From positions 43,379,950 through 43,443,949 of the forward strand of contig OX465579.1 in assembly GCA_950022655.1 (NCBI GenBank): a DNA stretch of 64,000 nt, given 5' to 3'. Shown here one piece after another: positions 36,409 to 48,479 of this stretch; the first letter of the stretch is position 1; each line of letters starts with the position of its first letter. The notes below the pieces were generated by a model, which saw nothing but the letters and a program-made list of their open reading frames with translations, did not search any database and was not told the origin of the DNA. The DNA is from Alentia gelatinosa (taxonomy: Eukaryota > Annelida > Polychaeta > Phyllodocida > Polynoidae). The translations under genes were made by a program, and so were the position numbers.

Positions 36409-37300
36409 TTTCAATTGGGAGGTATTGGTTCAGCAGTATATGGATCTGCGGAATATGTGGCCTGGAATTACTTCAAATCGTATCATTTACCAATGGAATT
36501 CGATAGTCTGTGCCACACATTACTCTTCTGAAAGAAATTAACTATAAAAGAAGAGTCTACCAACTGGAAGCAATTTTCACAACTTTAGATATTTCTGTTC
36601 TCAGACTTGCAGAAAGCAAAGCTTATATCAGTATTCACTGGACCTCTGACTATCAGCCAAATTCTTTAGCGGTTACATTTTATAACAAAACAAAAACTTA
36701 CAAATATAAAATATAGGGTGTATGGCTGTATGACACCTCACATAAGATATTAAATACATATTTGCTCGTATAAACTAAACCAATAAGTCCACTTTCCCTT
36801 CTTTTGTCCACAATTCTTCTTTTATACACCGTTTACTTTGACTTTGTATACGCTTTGTGGTTGGTGATAACAAGATCCACAATTCGACACCTTTATACAC
36901 AGTTGATTTCCTATATCGGTGTGTATTCGGTTTTTTAATTGCCGCTTTTATTGGTACTGCGGTATATTTATAGTGAGCATTTCACGCGATTTCACAGAAA
37001 TATCTTTTATTCTGTCATGTGGTGAGTGACTCCCAAATATTAAAACTAGACTACAACAGCACTTGCCTGTCCAGCATTTGTTTGCTGAACATGTATGATA
37101 TTACCCGAAGCTTCATCAATGAGATCAGTTGATAATATGCATGGTATTCCAAAAAGGATGGCTTCTCATATATCAGATACAGATAGATACTATCCACATG
37201 TCTATAATGTGTCAGTCATACATTATGGCGATTAGAGGGAAAGCATATCAGATCGCGTAATGAGACTTGGTATGTGTCACTTACTGTTATACCCTTTTAT

Positions 37301-37333
<33 letters not shown>

Positions 37334-39141
37334 ATCTAAAGATGCTCTACTTTCTTTGTGTGTGCCATACTACCCAGTTAGATTTTATACTGTCACTAAC
37401 GTTTGAATCACATGATATATAACAGCTCGTGGTGGTACAATTCGTCTTAAAACCAACATGGCACGATAACTCTGTGCGTTGCATCTAAAAACACATCTGC
37501 GATACAGTGCACGGAAGAAACACTCCATCATCCAACACTTATTACGACGCAGTACATTTACACAGCAAGCAGTTTTTAATCTTCAAAGCCTACATCCGGT
37601 GCCACCGAGAAACTCATGCGTCTTCGAAGAGATTTTGTCATAATTTTCATCTTTATTTAAAATTTATTCATTCTTTCTTTAGTGGAAAATAGCAAGGGAA
37701 CTCCAGCATTGACGGGGCTGGGCTAGGTCGCGCGGGTGGAAGTTGGGGAGGAGAGAGGCGTTTAAGCAGAGGAACAGCAAGAAAAAGCTGTCCTTGTATG
37801 GCTTCGGTGATTGTGACCTAACTAGCGACAGTTGTACCACTTCCGGGGTCAGCAGCTGGAGTGACGGTAGGGGGTGTGGCGGTGCTTGCCGCTGATTGCC
37901 AGCGCCACGAGTGCTGATTGGTGTGTGGGTCCATGGCATACAGGAGGCATGGGTGGGAAGCCTTTGAAAATTCCTATGATTCTGTAATTGCCTACTGGCT
38001 CCCATAGAAAAAGTTCACCCTGTCCATCGTGCTAGTTTCCCATGGGGTCTAATGGATAAACTCCTCAACTCCCCTTGTTTCTTTAAAGACAAAATTGGTG
38101 TAATACTTAAAGGGATCGTATCAGGATTTATATTTATTGAATTGCTTTTTTGAACTATTGCTCTGTCGTGTTATTCATAGATAGCGGTTTCTATTGCAGT
38201 GGCTAAACATATAATTGACAATGGACAATTTAAACTATGGCTTTCAAACATTCAAGCCATACTTTGAAGTACATGTTAACCTTGTAAGCTCTTATTCAAT
38301 ACGTGACGCTCCCTCTGCCATGTACCACTTAGGATCTGTAACCATGTTTGCGAAAAAATTAGCTCAGGCAACGCACAATACGATTCAACAGACTTTCACT
38401 CAACACTGATCCAATGGATACACAATTATCCAAACGTCTACAAATGAGAGCTCGCCGTTGATCTACTTCGCGATTAGGGAATGACTGAACCTTTTTGATA
38501 TCTTGAGGTGGAGATCTCATTATGGCCTTTTAACATGTCTACGTGTGTCTCGCTGAAACCCCTTCTCTGCGACATCCTTCAGGCGCGACAACCTGATAAG
38601 CCACGTTTTTCTCCGATAAACCACATTTAATTCTCCACCCCGGGGAGGACTTTCCGATTAAGGATGATGATTAGGAGGTAATATAATCCAGCACGACCAA
38701 TTCAAAACGCCGGCCACGAAAATGTTCGCGAGTTAAGATGAGGTTGTTCTGAGGAGTGGAAGAAGTTTGGATTGCAGGACCATTCCGCCTAGAACGTGGG
38801 CCTGTTAGCGATTTGGGAGAGGGGGCTAATGGGCGAGTTGACTGCAAGGTAGAAACTGATGGTGAGGAGATATTGTTGATGGATGGAGGAGGGTGGGCAT
38901 AGAAAGTAGGTTTGGAACTGAGCGATATTAAAGAGCGTACGAGTATGATAGGGCATTACAGTTTGATCGAGGGAGAGAAGTATAGGGAGAAGGCCGTATA
39001 GAGAAGGGGGTGATGAAGTGCAAGAAAGAACATGAATGGATGATGTTTTGATGGGGCCCTTTATTTGACCTTATGACCCAAACGCCTGGGTGTCCTGTCT
39101 GCTAGGACTGCATGGCGTGGTGCGCCTACACTGGCCTTTGA
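36409..39141. other. No gene seen; AT microsatellite inside
   Basis: AT-rich DNA with an (AT)n run at 37298-37333 and a GC-richer patch at 37690-37960 (contains AGCGCCACGAG). Minus-strand frame 38005-37679 is not recognised. Confidence 0.55.
37298..37333. repeat. (AT)n microsatellite
   Basis: About 36 bp of AT dinucleotides with one AAT interruption. Confidence 0.9.
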
Positions 39142-39320
39142 GGCGGCGGCATAGGTCAGTTGGTACTGTGCTGGCTTGTGGATCATGTTTTCCAGGTTTC
39201 AAGGCTCAGCCAGGCCACTGTTTTTCCTGCTTGCATGTCGTTCTCCTCTCATAGATTCTGGCTTACTGTGATTTCACCCTTGATGTAGCTACAGCGTGAA
39301 ACCCCATCAATTAACCAACC
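39142..39320 (+). mobile_element. tRNA-derived SINE, family B (~180 bp)
   Basis: A box ATAGGTCAGTTGG at about 39151, then degenerate B box GGTTTCAAGGCTC at about 39193. A short body (TCTCATAGATTCTGGCTTAC) leads to the 3' end CATCAATTAACCAACCA. The head differs from family A, but the AACCAACCA tail is shared, so both families probably used the same LINE partner. Confidence 0.75.
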
Positions 39321-40454
39321 ACAGGACGTGGGCAAATTCAGGTCAGAAAATAGTCTGGTTATCAGCTGAGGAGGTGTCTTATTAGTGAAGTGAAGATTAG
39401 TACTACCAAAGGCAATGATGGACTCCCGGAACTTAGTGATGACGGTATTCGTTGTTCCGAGTCCTAATAGGATGCCCAGTAAAGGTGGACATGCGTAGAC
39501 GCCAGTGAACTAGTTTTAATGAGAGTGGATGTAGAAAGTGGAGGTCGGACTGGGGTGGAAGGTGAACCAATCCCGGTGTATTTATTTCTGTCAGCGTGAG
39601 TCGGGTCCTTATCACTACTCCTGGCCCTGTTTACAGTTTCCCAGGCTGTCATTGAGGCTAAACTGATATATCCATACACCGTCCCTTCTCCCACTCCCCA
39701 ATACCATCTGCTCCCACCATTCACCAATAGGGATGGTATTGGGAGTCCCTGAGGGTGGCCCCAACTCAGAATTCATTCATTGCTCTATAAAAGGAATGGA
39801 AGGAGCTATTTAGGACCTAGTTCTAGACGGAGAAAACGACGGGATGTGGTGTTGGACGGTGGTGGTGGTCGGGTGGGGGGGGGGGGGGGGAAGGAAGCTC
39901 ACATCACCCCTCACCGAACCGCCAGCGCTCACCCCTCCCTCCTCTCATACTGATGACAATGTTATCGAGTCGGCCAGCAGGTCCGACGTAGCCTGGGCCC
40001 CCGAGGGCCACGGCCAGAGACGTAATGCCTGCGCCGTACACGCATGGCCGACAATTGCGCCGCCTCTAAAGCCCGCTGTCCGCTGCCAGCCTCCCGTCAC
40101 GCCGCCCGCCGCCGCCCGCCGCCGCCCGCCGCCGCCCGCCGCCGCCCGCCACCCGCGTGACGGAAACACGGCTTAACGGCTCAGGACAGACATGTTGCTT
40201 GCCAAGTCAATACGTAACTCCATACCAACTGACGGGATAACAATGATGGACGTTTGTCACTTCTCAAAGGAAGCTAAGACAAATGAAGAGAAATAGTTTT
40301 AGGCTCCAGGCCATCTTTCACTGCCTAAAAGAAAAATATTCATAGCAAAATAATAAAATATAATCTCCTCTCCAAGCAGTATGATGAACAGTATTTGGGA
40401 GCCCGTTACACGGAATGGCACAGAAATATATCCCCATATCTCCTAGATACTCCA
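39321..40454. other. GC-rich island with G-run and GCCGCCCGCC array; no gene
   Basis: A 16-G run (39875-39890) preceded by GGT repeats could form a G-quadruplex. Five perfect 10-bp units GCCGCCCGCC occupy 40101-40150. The region between is CpG-rich and pyrimidine-rich. The 110-codon plus-strand frame across it is low-complexity (Pro/Ala/Arg) and is not taken as a gene. Downstream sequence to 40454 is unremarkable. Confidence 0.6.
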
Positions 40455-40760
40455 AGGAACTGGTCAGCAGTTACGCGAGCTGCTCTAAGCAACTTACCGG
40501 CCTGCATTGAGCAGCATATTGAGTAACTCTAATGAGGTAACTGTGTCACTTTGCGCGGTAGTCTGTTTCGCTGAGTGGCTCTGTACTGCTGTGAACAGTT
40601 TAATGCGCCATTCTGAGCAGATCACCCGGCCGCATTGAACCTCTTATTGGCCGCTCCGAGACGTTTCCTTGCATTGAGCAGTTATCTGCGCCACTTTGTG
40701 CAATTCATTGCTTGGTTCTAAGCAACTCTGCACCGGCAAGACACTTTCCGGCAAGCACCG
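40455..40760. repeat. Degenerate minisatellite-like block (GCATTGAGCAG / CTAAGCAACT units)
   Basis: GCATTGAGCAG occurs at about 40505 and 40674, with GCATTGAAC at about 40633. CTAAGCAACT occurs at about 40486 and 40717, each followed within 12 bp by ACCGGC. GCGCCA(C/T)T and GCTCT/GCTCCGAG words recur between them. Units are too diverged for a firm period. Confidence 0.45.
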
Positions 40761-41041
40761 CAGACTTTTCCGCACACTGGAGGAGGAGAGGCCTGGCCTT
40801 CGGGCGTGCCTAAGATTTACATTCTAGCCCCCTGGAGGACTCCCTCAGCTCCTGCAGCCACAACGAGTAAGTGGTTTCATCTTGGGCTTATCCTCATAGC
40901 CCCTCGCCTTCTATGGGCCCCTAGTGGTCATATGTGAGACTACTGACTGCGACAGGCCTACACATGTGAAATATCCAATCTTGAATATCAAGAAGATCAC
41001 AGATCACATTTCATAACTTCAGTCTAGTTATTTCTGTTGTT

Positions 41042-41078
41042 ATCAGCACGACTCTCTAACCAACTGAGCTAACCAGCC
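41042..41078 (-). mobile_element. tRNA-Ile-like 5' half (tRNA fragment or SINE head)
   Basis: The minus strand reads GGCTGGTTAGCTCAGTTGGT and then TAGAGAGTCGTGCTGATA. It matches the 5' half of tRNA-Ile, including the A box and a GAT anticodon position. Similarity stops at the anticodon loop; there is no T-arm or B box, so it cannot be a working tRNA. It is either a tRNA fragment retroposed in isolation or the head of a decayed SINE. Confidence 0.65.
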
Positions 41079-41349
41079 ACCTAGCTATTTCTTTTGTTGT
41101 TATCTAAAGAAGCTACGAAATAACGGAACTGCACCTGATCAACACTGCGCCTGAGAGATATGCATCATTATTTCATTCAGAAAGGAAGCATAAAATGAAC
41201 AGAACTTTTTAAGTGTATGTTAAACAAGCTACAGACTGCTGCTCTTATGTTAGCACTGCATTCCTAGGAGGTGGTAAACTCGGAGCTGCTCGGAGGTACT
41301 CTTGTAGCCGCTGCTGACGAGCAGCTCACCTAGATGTGAGGGTCGTGCC

Positions 41350-41367
41350 CGAGGAGCATGCTCCTCG
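41350..41367. repeat. Perfect 18-bp palindrome
   Basis: CGAGGAGCATGCTCCTCG. The word CCGAGGAGCAT recurs in the large hairpin at 62635-62776. Confidence 0.85.
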
Positions 41368-41902
41368 AATAGAACTCCCCATAGGAGCTTCTCACCTACT
41401 TAACACTCGCCGAGTGTTTGAGGAGGAGATCCCGCCCCCAGGGTCGCCATGGAATGTGATTAATGAATCTAGTTTACTCACTTCATATGCGCCAGTGGTA
41501 GGGGGTTTAAAGCCTCTCTGTGTACCTCCCGACCATGTCAGCCTCTGATTAAATTGCTGGACGGATTTGTTTGTTTACTCAGCCGAGACCGAGGGAAACT
41601 TACTTATCTAGTTCTGAATTCCCGTCCCCTTTTCGAGGCACTTAGTCTAAGACAACTTATTTGAACAACTGTGGAGTTTTCAACCCATAATAACAAAGAA
41701 ATTAATACATAGATGTCATTGCCAAGTTCCAGTATCGGCAAATTGACTTGTATGGGAAATTTTGATGCAAGAGAACATGGTCACTTCAAACCTTTTACAT
41801 ACACCATAAAACCCGACATGACAAGTGATGAAAACCTGAACCAATAATCCGTTTCTTGATGGAAAGGAGAGAGAAGGCTGAGAACTTTTGCTGTGTGATT
41901 CA

Positions 41903-41921
41903 CTGCCACCAGAAGGCGCCG
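41903..41921 (+). promoter_or_regulatory. CTCF-like sequence
   Basis: CTGCCACCAGAAGGCGCCG. One mismatch to CCASYAGRKGGCRS. It pairs as an inverted repeat with CGCCTGGTGGC at about 41938-41948. Confidence 0.4.
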
Positions 41922-41987
41922 CTGTCAACGGGGCAACGCCTGGTGGCATCACGAGAAATTGCCCGCCTCCCGGTCACGTGACTGCCA

Positions 41988-42005
41988 ACCCACCAGGTGG
42001 CGTCC
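41988..42005 (+). promoter_or_regulatory. CTCF-like sequence, second of a pair
   Basis: ACCCACCAGGTGGCGTCC, one mismatch to CCASYAGRKGGCRS, 85 bp from the first and in the same orientation. A CACGTG E-box lies between them (about 41975). Confidence 0.4.
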
Positions 42006-43386
42006 TTCTCAGCGCTGGGGTGTCACTTGTCATCGGTGTGTGTCAGGTAATGATATCGTTTGATGGGTGGAACTAGCGGCAAGGCGGGTGGATGCTGTCT
42101 GCGTGTGTTTATGGGAGGAGTGTATGCACGCGCGCCCGCAATAAACTGCTTTTTATTGTGGAGGAAAGGACGGGGAGACGTGCACAATGTACAGGAACTT
42201 GATGCGTTTTATAAAGGTTTAATTATCGGTATATAGTCGGGAAGACCCGGTCACGCATAACATACTACCTGAATAGAGACAATTTTCCACCATACCTGAA
42301 AGACTCCAGACATGTTTTTCTCAGGCTTGACTTGGTTTCATGTCTTCTTTATTGGAAAGTTTTCGTGATAATGTCTTGTATTCTCTTGTCGTCCTCAACA
42401 ACGAGAGCTGCGGTTAGGGTCGGTCCCGAGCTCTGGAGGCACTTTGCATTTGTAGATGTTGAGCACCCTAACTTCCAGAATTTAATGAGCTAGTCTTCAG
42501 TGTGGGTATTGTAGCGTAATCTGTTAATACTGTATCTCGCAGTCCGTTACATCTGGTTGAAAGCAGTGGCCGACTTTTGATTCGCCCTAATATGCTCTGC
42601 ATAGTAAAACAAAAATTCCCGTGCTGAGAACTAGTTGTCTGCTTGATATGCAAATCATACCAGTATTTCCCCTGTATAAATAGAAAAAGACGAATACAAC
42701 GTAACTAAAATAAATCCCGTAAGAATTACGTGTAACAGGACATCAAATATTTCCGTTTTCCCCAAATCTCACTGGTAAATCTAATTGCAAATATGTTACA
42801 CTAAAACCGAAGAAAGGAACACATAATTACAATTAAAGTAAAGCTAATATCGTAAATGGAATGGCATGGCGATATCCTTGCCTTTCTGCCAATGCATTTC
42901 ATAACAGAATTTATAATTTCCGTAAAATTGATTGATCTGTACTGTGATCCACCATGCTTGGTATCAGTTTATCCCGTGTCTCCAGGTTCCCACAATGAGT
43001 TCACAATTGGCGCGTGGACCAGTTCAGAAACATTTGCGGTACTGACACTGCTGTTAGTAAGAATACCTAGTCTTAACCTTTCTCTCTACATGGCATACGT
43101 ATGAATTATTGTTTTTCTTAGTATTTCTAGTCAGGGCAGGTGGCGTTGTATAGGCGTGGGGATGATCCATCTGAACTACACTGCTGACTCGAGGACGTTT
43201 TTCTGCCGGCCAGAGGACATATGTCGTTGCCTTGTTAAAGATTCATGGGTTGTTTAGGGGCGGATACCACAGCAGACTGACCTTCCACCACACACTCCCC
43301 TCCCCTTGACTCACCTTAAAGTCAACCCTCTTCCCCATGTCTCCGACACCTCGTCCCTCACCCACCTACCTATCTATGGCTCCTAG

Positions 43387-43390
43387 TTTT

Positions 43391-43438
<48 letters not shown>

Positions 43439-43514
43439 TCCTTCCTTCCTTCCTTCCTTCCTTCCTTCCTTCCTTCCTTCCTTCCTTCCTTCCTTCCTTC
43501 CTTCCTTCCTTCCT

Positions 43515-43549
<35 letters not shown>

Positions 43550-43573
43550 CTCTTTCTTTCTTTCTTTCTTTCT
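43387..43573. repeat. Compound (TTTC)n-(TTCC)n-(TTTC)n microsatellite
   Basis: A block of TTTC units (to about 43439), a block of TTCC units (to about 43514) and again TTTC units with one CTC interruption: a near-symmetrical polypyrimidine tract of 187 bp. It creates long spurious open frames (Phe/Leu/Ser on plus, Lys/Glu/Arg on minus) that are not genes. Mirror symmetry makes triplex DNA possible. Confidence 0.97.
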
Positions 43574-43752
43574 TCTCTGCCTCTTCATTTCCTTTCATTG
43601 CCTTCCTTATCATCTCCCTCTTCGTTATATTCGCAAACCTTCACTCCACTCCAACCCACCTTGGCCTGTTTGTCCTTCCCTTCTATCCCCATATCCTCTC
43701 ACCCCATACTCATCCTCACCCCCACCCCAAACAGGCCTCTGCTCCGGCCTCT

Positions 43753-43853
43753 GCTCCTGACGCCTTAGCCGTTATTGTCCTAGACAGGTGCCCTAAGTTA
43801 ACCGCTATTTTTCTTCGCTGTACAACAAGAATCTCTGCATGCAGGAGTAAAGC
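43753..43853. repeat. 101-bp direct duplication, copy 1
   Basis: Matches 44524-44624 with about five substitutions (first 53 bp identical). Flanks differ immediately on both sides. It contains the small hairpin TGTC-CTA-GACA and the palindrome CTGCATGCAG. Read on the minus strand, a frame is open through both copies with one silent and one Val/Ile change among the differences. Confidence 0.9.
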
Positions 43854-44180
43854 TTGAACGGCCAAAGTTTGGCGAACACAAAAAAGGCGAGAGGATTGAT
43901 AGTAGTAGCTTGCTTCGGTAGTGTGTCTTCTCTGACAAATGCTGGTTTAAAAATTTCAGCCTCCATGAAAATCAAAACCTTTATATGGAGGTTATCAATA
44001 TCGGTAATTTCTAAAAACCTGAACACCAGTAAGCTGTCAAATCCTCCCTGAGGATAATATAGATTACTCATCTTTAAGTTTAGGTCCTTTGTTGTGATGA
44101 GTTGCTCATATCTATAACCCTAATCCTAAGCTTGATTCTCGGTGATTAGTTTATATGGGTAGTTGAAGCACAATGCCAAA

Positions 44181-44200
44181 CACCACGAGATGGCGCAACC
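44181..44200 (+). promoter_or_regulatory. CTCF-like sequence
   Basis: CACCACGAGATGGCGCAACC. CCACGAGATGGCGC has one mismatch to CCASYAGRKGGCRS. It lies between the two copies of the 101-bp duplication. Confidence 0.4.
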
Positions 44201-44523
44201 AGCGCATGGCGGGCGCCGACTGAGACTTAATCCCGCAGTAAATCTTGTCTCTGAGACTACTGATCCCGTGTTGTTATTTAATGTCTGTGCGTGGGATCTT
44301 CAATCCAACCCTAGTTAGATCTACTATCAGTTATCCACTTCACTGGGCCTGCACAGGGGTTGTGTTTACACTGTCCGAAACCTGCTGCTTCCGTTCATAC
44401 TGCACGAACTAATACAATTTTGATGAATGAATGTTTTCCGGGGGGCAAATCATGCTGTTTTGATTATTCATTCTGTTTTGATTAACCATGAGTCTATTTG
44501 GTTTGTAACATTTTCGTCACCCG

Positions 44524-44624
44524 GCTCCTGACGCCTTAGCCGTTATTGTCCTAGACAGGTGCCCTAAGTTAACCGCCCTTTGTCTTCGCTGTACAATAAG
44601 AATCTCTGCATGCAGAAGTAAAGC
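44524..44624. repeat. 101-bp direct duplication, copy 2
   Basis: Second copy of the block at 43753-43853, 771 bp away and in the same orientation, about 95% identical. No terminal repeats or target duplication are visible. Confidence 0.9.
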
Positions 44625-47600
44625 GTGTAAAGAAGTTTGGGATATTCTGTTTGGAATACATAAATAGTATAAGATTGGAGCACACCCACCTCCCCTAACG
44701 CGTTCAAGATGACCACAGCCCGCTCTGCCACCGTTAATCGAATCGGCTCGTGTCATACTGTGTGAACGTAGCTCTCTTGGCACTAGGTTTGAATTGGGTG
44801 TTTAGATCACTTCTGTTAATCACATTTCACGTTTCATACTTAATTAGTGCCTGCCGCCCGCGATGGGCCGTTCCATCACCAGTCAATGCTAACCCACCCT
44901 TGTTTAGATTGTTAGTCGGCTTCTCCACCGCCACCCTTCACAACTCTCCTCTTTTTTTGTACAATCCAGATTAAATTAACTAAAGTCCGTTAATTGCGTT
45001 TCCAGTCCTTCTCCAATGGAGAATTGGTCCGAATCTTGGGTGGAGCAAGCGCTGTTTTGAATTAGCAGAAGATGAACTTGCAGTTGCACGATGATGATTA
45101 CGGTTGGGGACTAAAAGGAGTGCCTTTCCTTTAGATCGTTAGTCCGCTGGCGTCGTCGCTATTCATTACAAGAGAAAACTCATGTCAATCTAGATAATGA
45201 AGTTCCAGTATTTATTTTTGTTACACTTACAAATTACACTTACAAATAGAATTTCGATAATTGTCCTGAATGTTATTGCCACGTTATTTCACCTTGAAAA
45301 AGATCCAGTTATATTGATTTCGATGCCCACGCAGTCTAGGATGCCAGACTCACCAGTAAGCTTGGATAACAAGGTTCCACTTGTGCATTTCGAGGCTGAT
45401 GGCCGGACAACGTATAATGATACTTATCATTGATGGTTTCAACATAAATTACTTTGGAACAGGTCAACGGTCACTACCTCATTTCTTGAGAAACCTGATT
45501 TCCAATGCAAACGCCTTTTTGCAACCTCATAGAATAGTGATCTGTTACCAACTAATCAATGTATCCAGTCTCTTTCACGATGAAAGGATAATCATCACAT
45601 AAGGATAGAATAACTAAGAACCGCAGTTAGCTGGAAAGTAAAAATTAACAATTTGACGTTTAACTGTTAATTTCGTTGCAACACATTGTATATAGCATCG
45701 CATAGTTATTTCTATTGTGAATAAGGTTTGGGATTGTATTTTTTCTGTTATTCTCAGGGGATCGAAATACTTACATTGGCATCTAGTTCCTGCAACGGCT
45801 GAGCTCATTCCGATGTTTAATCATTTTTAGAATCAAGAACGATTTTTAATGAATGGGGCTGTTATTTCAAACCATCTACATAATTTATTGTGGATTCCTC
45901 TCTCGTTTCCTCTGTTCCGGGCGATACGCGACAGTATTCTAAAATACATTTAATGGGGGGGATTCTGTAGGATTACCATCTCAACACATAGTATTATCCT
46001 TCCTATTTCAATTATACACAGCGAAAGCCTTTAATGGAACATCGACTAAATTGACTATTTTATTTAGATGTTTGTACATAGTTGACCAAATAGACTGAAA
46101 AACACAGTTACTGAGAGAATTGTAGTTGTCTGTTTGCCATCCCATTCCTGAAAGTGAAGGTATAAACATTTCATTGCGTAGGTCTCTTTGTAGTCTGGCT
46201 TCGCTTCATTGATACCGATGCAAGTATTCTGATGAACGTCGGATATCCAAGAATACGAAATCTTTTATTCATACTGATAACAATTCCACAGTATCTGTAA
46301 GTCAGCCGGACCAGAGCCCTGGTGCCACCAAGCCGTCAAAAGTTGTCTTTCGGAAAGCTAAGTATATACGCACATCTCACAGCTCCAAGCATGTTTTACT
46401 ACTGGTTCCGACACTAAAGTAATCTTTCCTTCTAGATTTTATTTACATTTTTTCTAATCATAATTAGATTCACATCCCCGAGTATTAAGTAAGAAAGTGT
46501 TATCATGGTGCTCTGCCCATTGTATGTAAATTAACTAAGTAATACGTTTTATAATCCAGTAAGATGCATAATTACAATGACGTTAACAACTATGCTGACT
46601 TATTTGGTTACATAATTGAACGTATAATGATAGGTCGACCAGCTTTTTTGAGTCAGTCTGAGTGGTCATTTGCGGAGATCATGTTATGATTTTTTGTCAG
46701 TCTCAGTGTCCTATTAATAATCTGGGAAATACGGCTGAGCTACCCAGCATCATAGTGGTCTCTACTGATGATTCTGCAACAACTTCCACTATAAATGTTC
46801 CTAATATAGAGATGACCCGGACTTTTGTGTAGGTCTGTACGACCGAAACGCAGCATACACCCAGCAATCCACGGATATACCATGTTCTTAGGTATACAAT
46901 TGGCCTTGATATCTGAGTATACAATAGCCAGGTCCGAGGCGTAGGAAATTCTGTCTAGATTTACCATGTAGCGTAATGCATCACCCTAGTTTGGGCTCTC
47001 CATAACAGTTTATTTGTTGCAAGGGGTCGTGTATCTGTCCCCTCCTCCTTATTCTATATTCAGTATGGTATTAGTGTTTTGTATCCACCAGAGGAGATCA
47101 TTCTGCTGAAAGCAATGACAATGGAGCGGCTCCTAGAAAATGATCGATTTCAGTGCTGTTGCTTTTTTCATCCCACAGCAAACACAAGAGTGCCCATGCG
47201 AAAAGCAACATTTCCTTATACTTCTCACAATAGACGAGATCTACTTATCGCGGGCGTCTTCCACGCCAGTGCGTTTTATGTCTTTGTGTGTTGATACGGT
47301 TTGTCTTGCATTGAAGGAAATGACATCCAGAGACTTAGTGGTATTTCGTGATTCTCTAGTTCAGAGACAAGAATTGGTTAAACAGAAATGGGATTTTTCA
47401 CCTATAAACACAGGATAAGAGAGGGACGACTTGCTGTGGTCTTATCAGCATGACAGAAGACTGAGCGATCGTCTGTCCTACAGCTGGGCACACAGTTCCG
47501 TCGTCGCTCCTTTTGAAGACTGCCATAACTTGAATACACGTATCATTCGAATCATCTCTTCTGGACCTCATACATTTCATGTATGCTACCGCCTTATATG

Positions 47601-47875
47601 GTTGCCAACCTACCGCCCAGTCAAGCGCAGGCACAATGTTTATAAACATATATTTGAATTTAAAAAAAAAAAATTTGTACCTATAGATCACTATAGATAC
47701 ATTGGGGATACGGTTGTTGACAGTATGATGTCACGACTAAGTGTGCACCATGGTTACGGTGGCTAGGGGCAGTTCTAATAACTGTCATTCAAGGTAGCAT
47801 CGCTGAGGGAGTAGGACGTTGCCACGTCATACTTGTAAACATATATTTGATGTGCGAATGATACTTACAACGAAG

Positions 47876-48123
47876 TTAAACCCAATTCAGGGCGAATGAT
47901 GCCTTGAGGCATTCCCCAATATTTATGATATTATTGTTTTATTAAGAAATAATGGATCACTAAACATGAAACTTGCAGAGCATATACTTATGATATAATA
48001 TTTAACATTATTAGGTAAAATAAATGATAAAATTAAATTAGGGTCGCCCCCTAGCTTTATACCTGTCCCTGGTACCCGTCCCCAACATGGGTCTGCCACA
48101 GACCCCCGCCTTTAAAGGATTAA
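47876..48123. mobile_element. Candidate TTAA-flanked non-autonomous element (piggyBac-like), 248 bp
   Basis: Left end TTAAACCCAATTCAGGGCG and right end (inward) TTAATCCTTTAAAGGCG are TTAA-bounded but only loosely related. Just inside the left end is ATGCCTTGAGGCAT, one base from the palindrome repeated in the large piggyBac element. Just inside the right end is the perfect hairpin GGGTCTG-CCA-CAGACCC. No coding capacity. The ends match poorly, so this is tentative. Confidence 0.4.
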
Positions 48124-48479
48124 TCCATGAAAGTTAATTGTAATTCTGAATGGGTAGTCATGTAACACAGGGTCAGGGGCCCAAAGCCTACTTGATCAGC
48201 TGCTTCATATCACTTTCCAGTCGTCTTATTCTATGGATATCATCTCGTTGTAATATGACTCTTGTAGTTGCTATAGTGCACAAGACGAAAGCCTTCGAAT
48301 TGGTTACCTTATGCATAAGAAAGATTTGATATATGTTTTTCCAGGAGAATGTCTTATAGGTACTGGACATTATATTGCGTTATATCTTATAACAGGGATA
48401 ATTAATCCTGATCACTGTACCAAAAGACAGTTATGTAGTTTGATACTCGAGGCACTTTCATATAGTGACAGATTCGCAG
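48124..48479. other. No gene seen
   Basis: AT-rich DNA between the candidate element and the CpG-rich island. A plus-strand 172-codon frame starting at 48311 runs from here into the island and is not recognised. Confidence 0.5.

Larger units (their letters stand above)
40761..43386. other. No gene seen; tRNA fragment, palindrome and CTCF-like sites inside
   Basis: Only unrecognised short frames occur. The region around 41280-41450 is rich in GAGCAGCTC-type words. 43260-43386 is pyrimidine-rich leading into the TTTC tract. Confidence 0.5.
43574..47875. other. No gene seen; contains a 101-bp duplication
   Basis: The two duplicated blocks and a CTCF-like site are listed separately. Otherwise the region is AT-rich with short unrecognised frames, including overlapping ones at 46703-46967 and 47079-47418. 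Confidence 0.5.

Noticed and set aside
43337..43768. 143-codon Phe/Leu/Ser repeat frame and its Lys/Glu/Arg counterpart on the other strand
   Set aside because: Both are translations of the TTTC/TTCC microsatellite.
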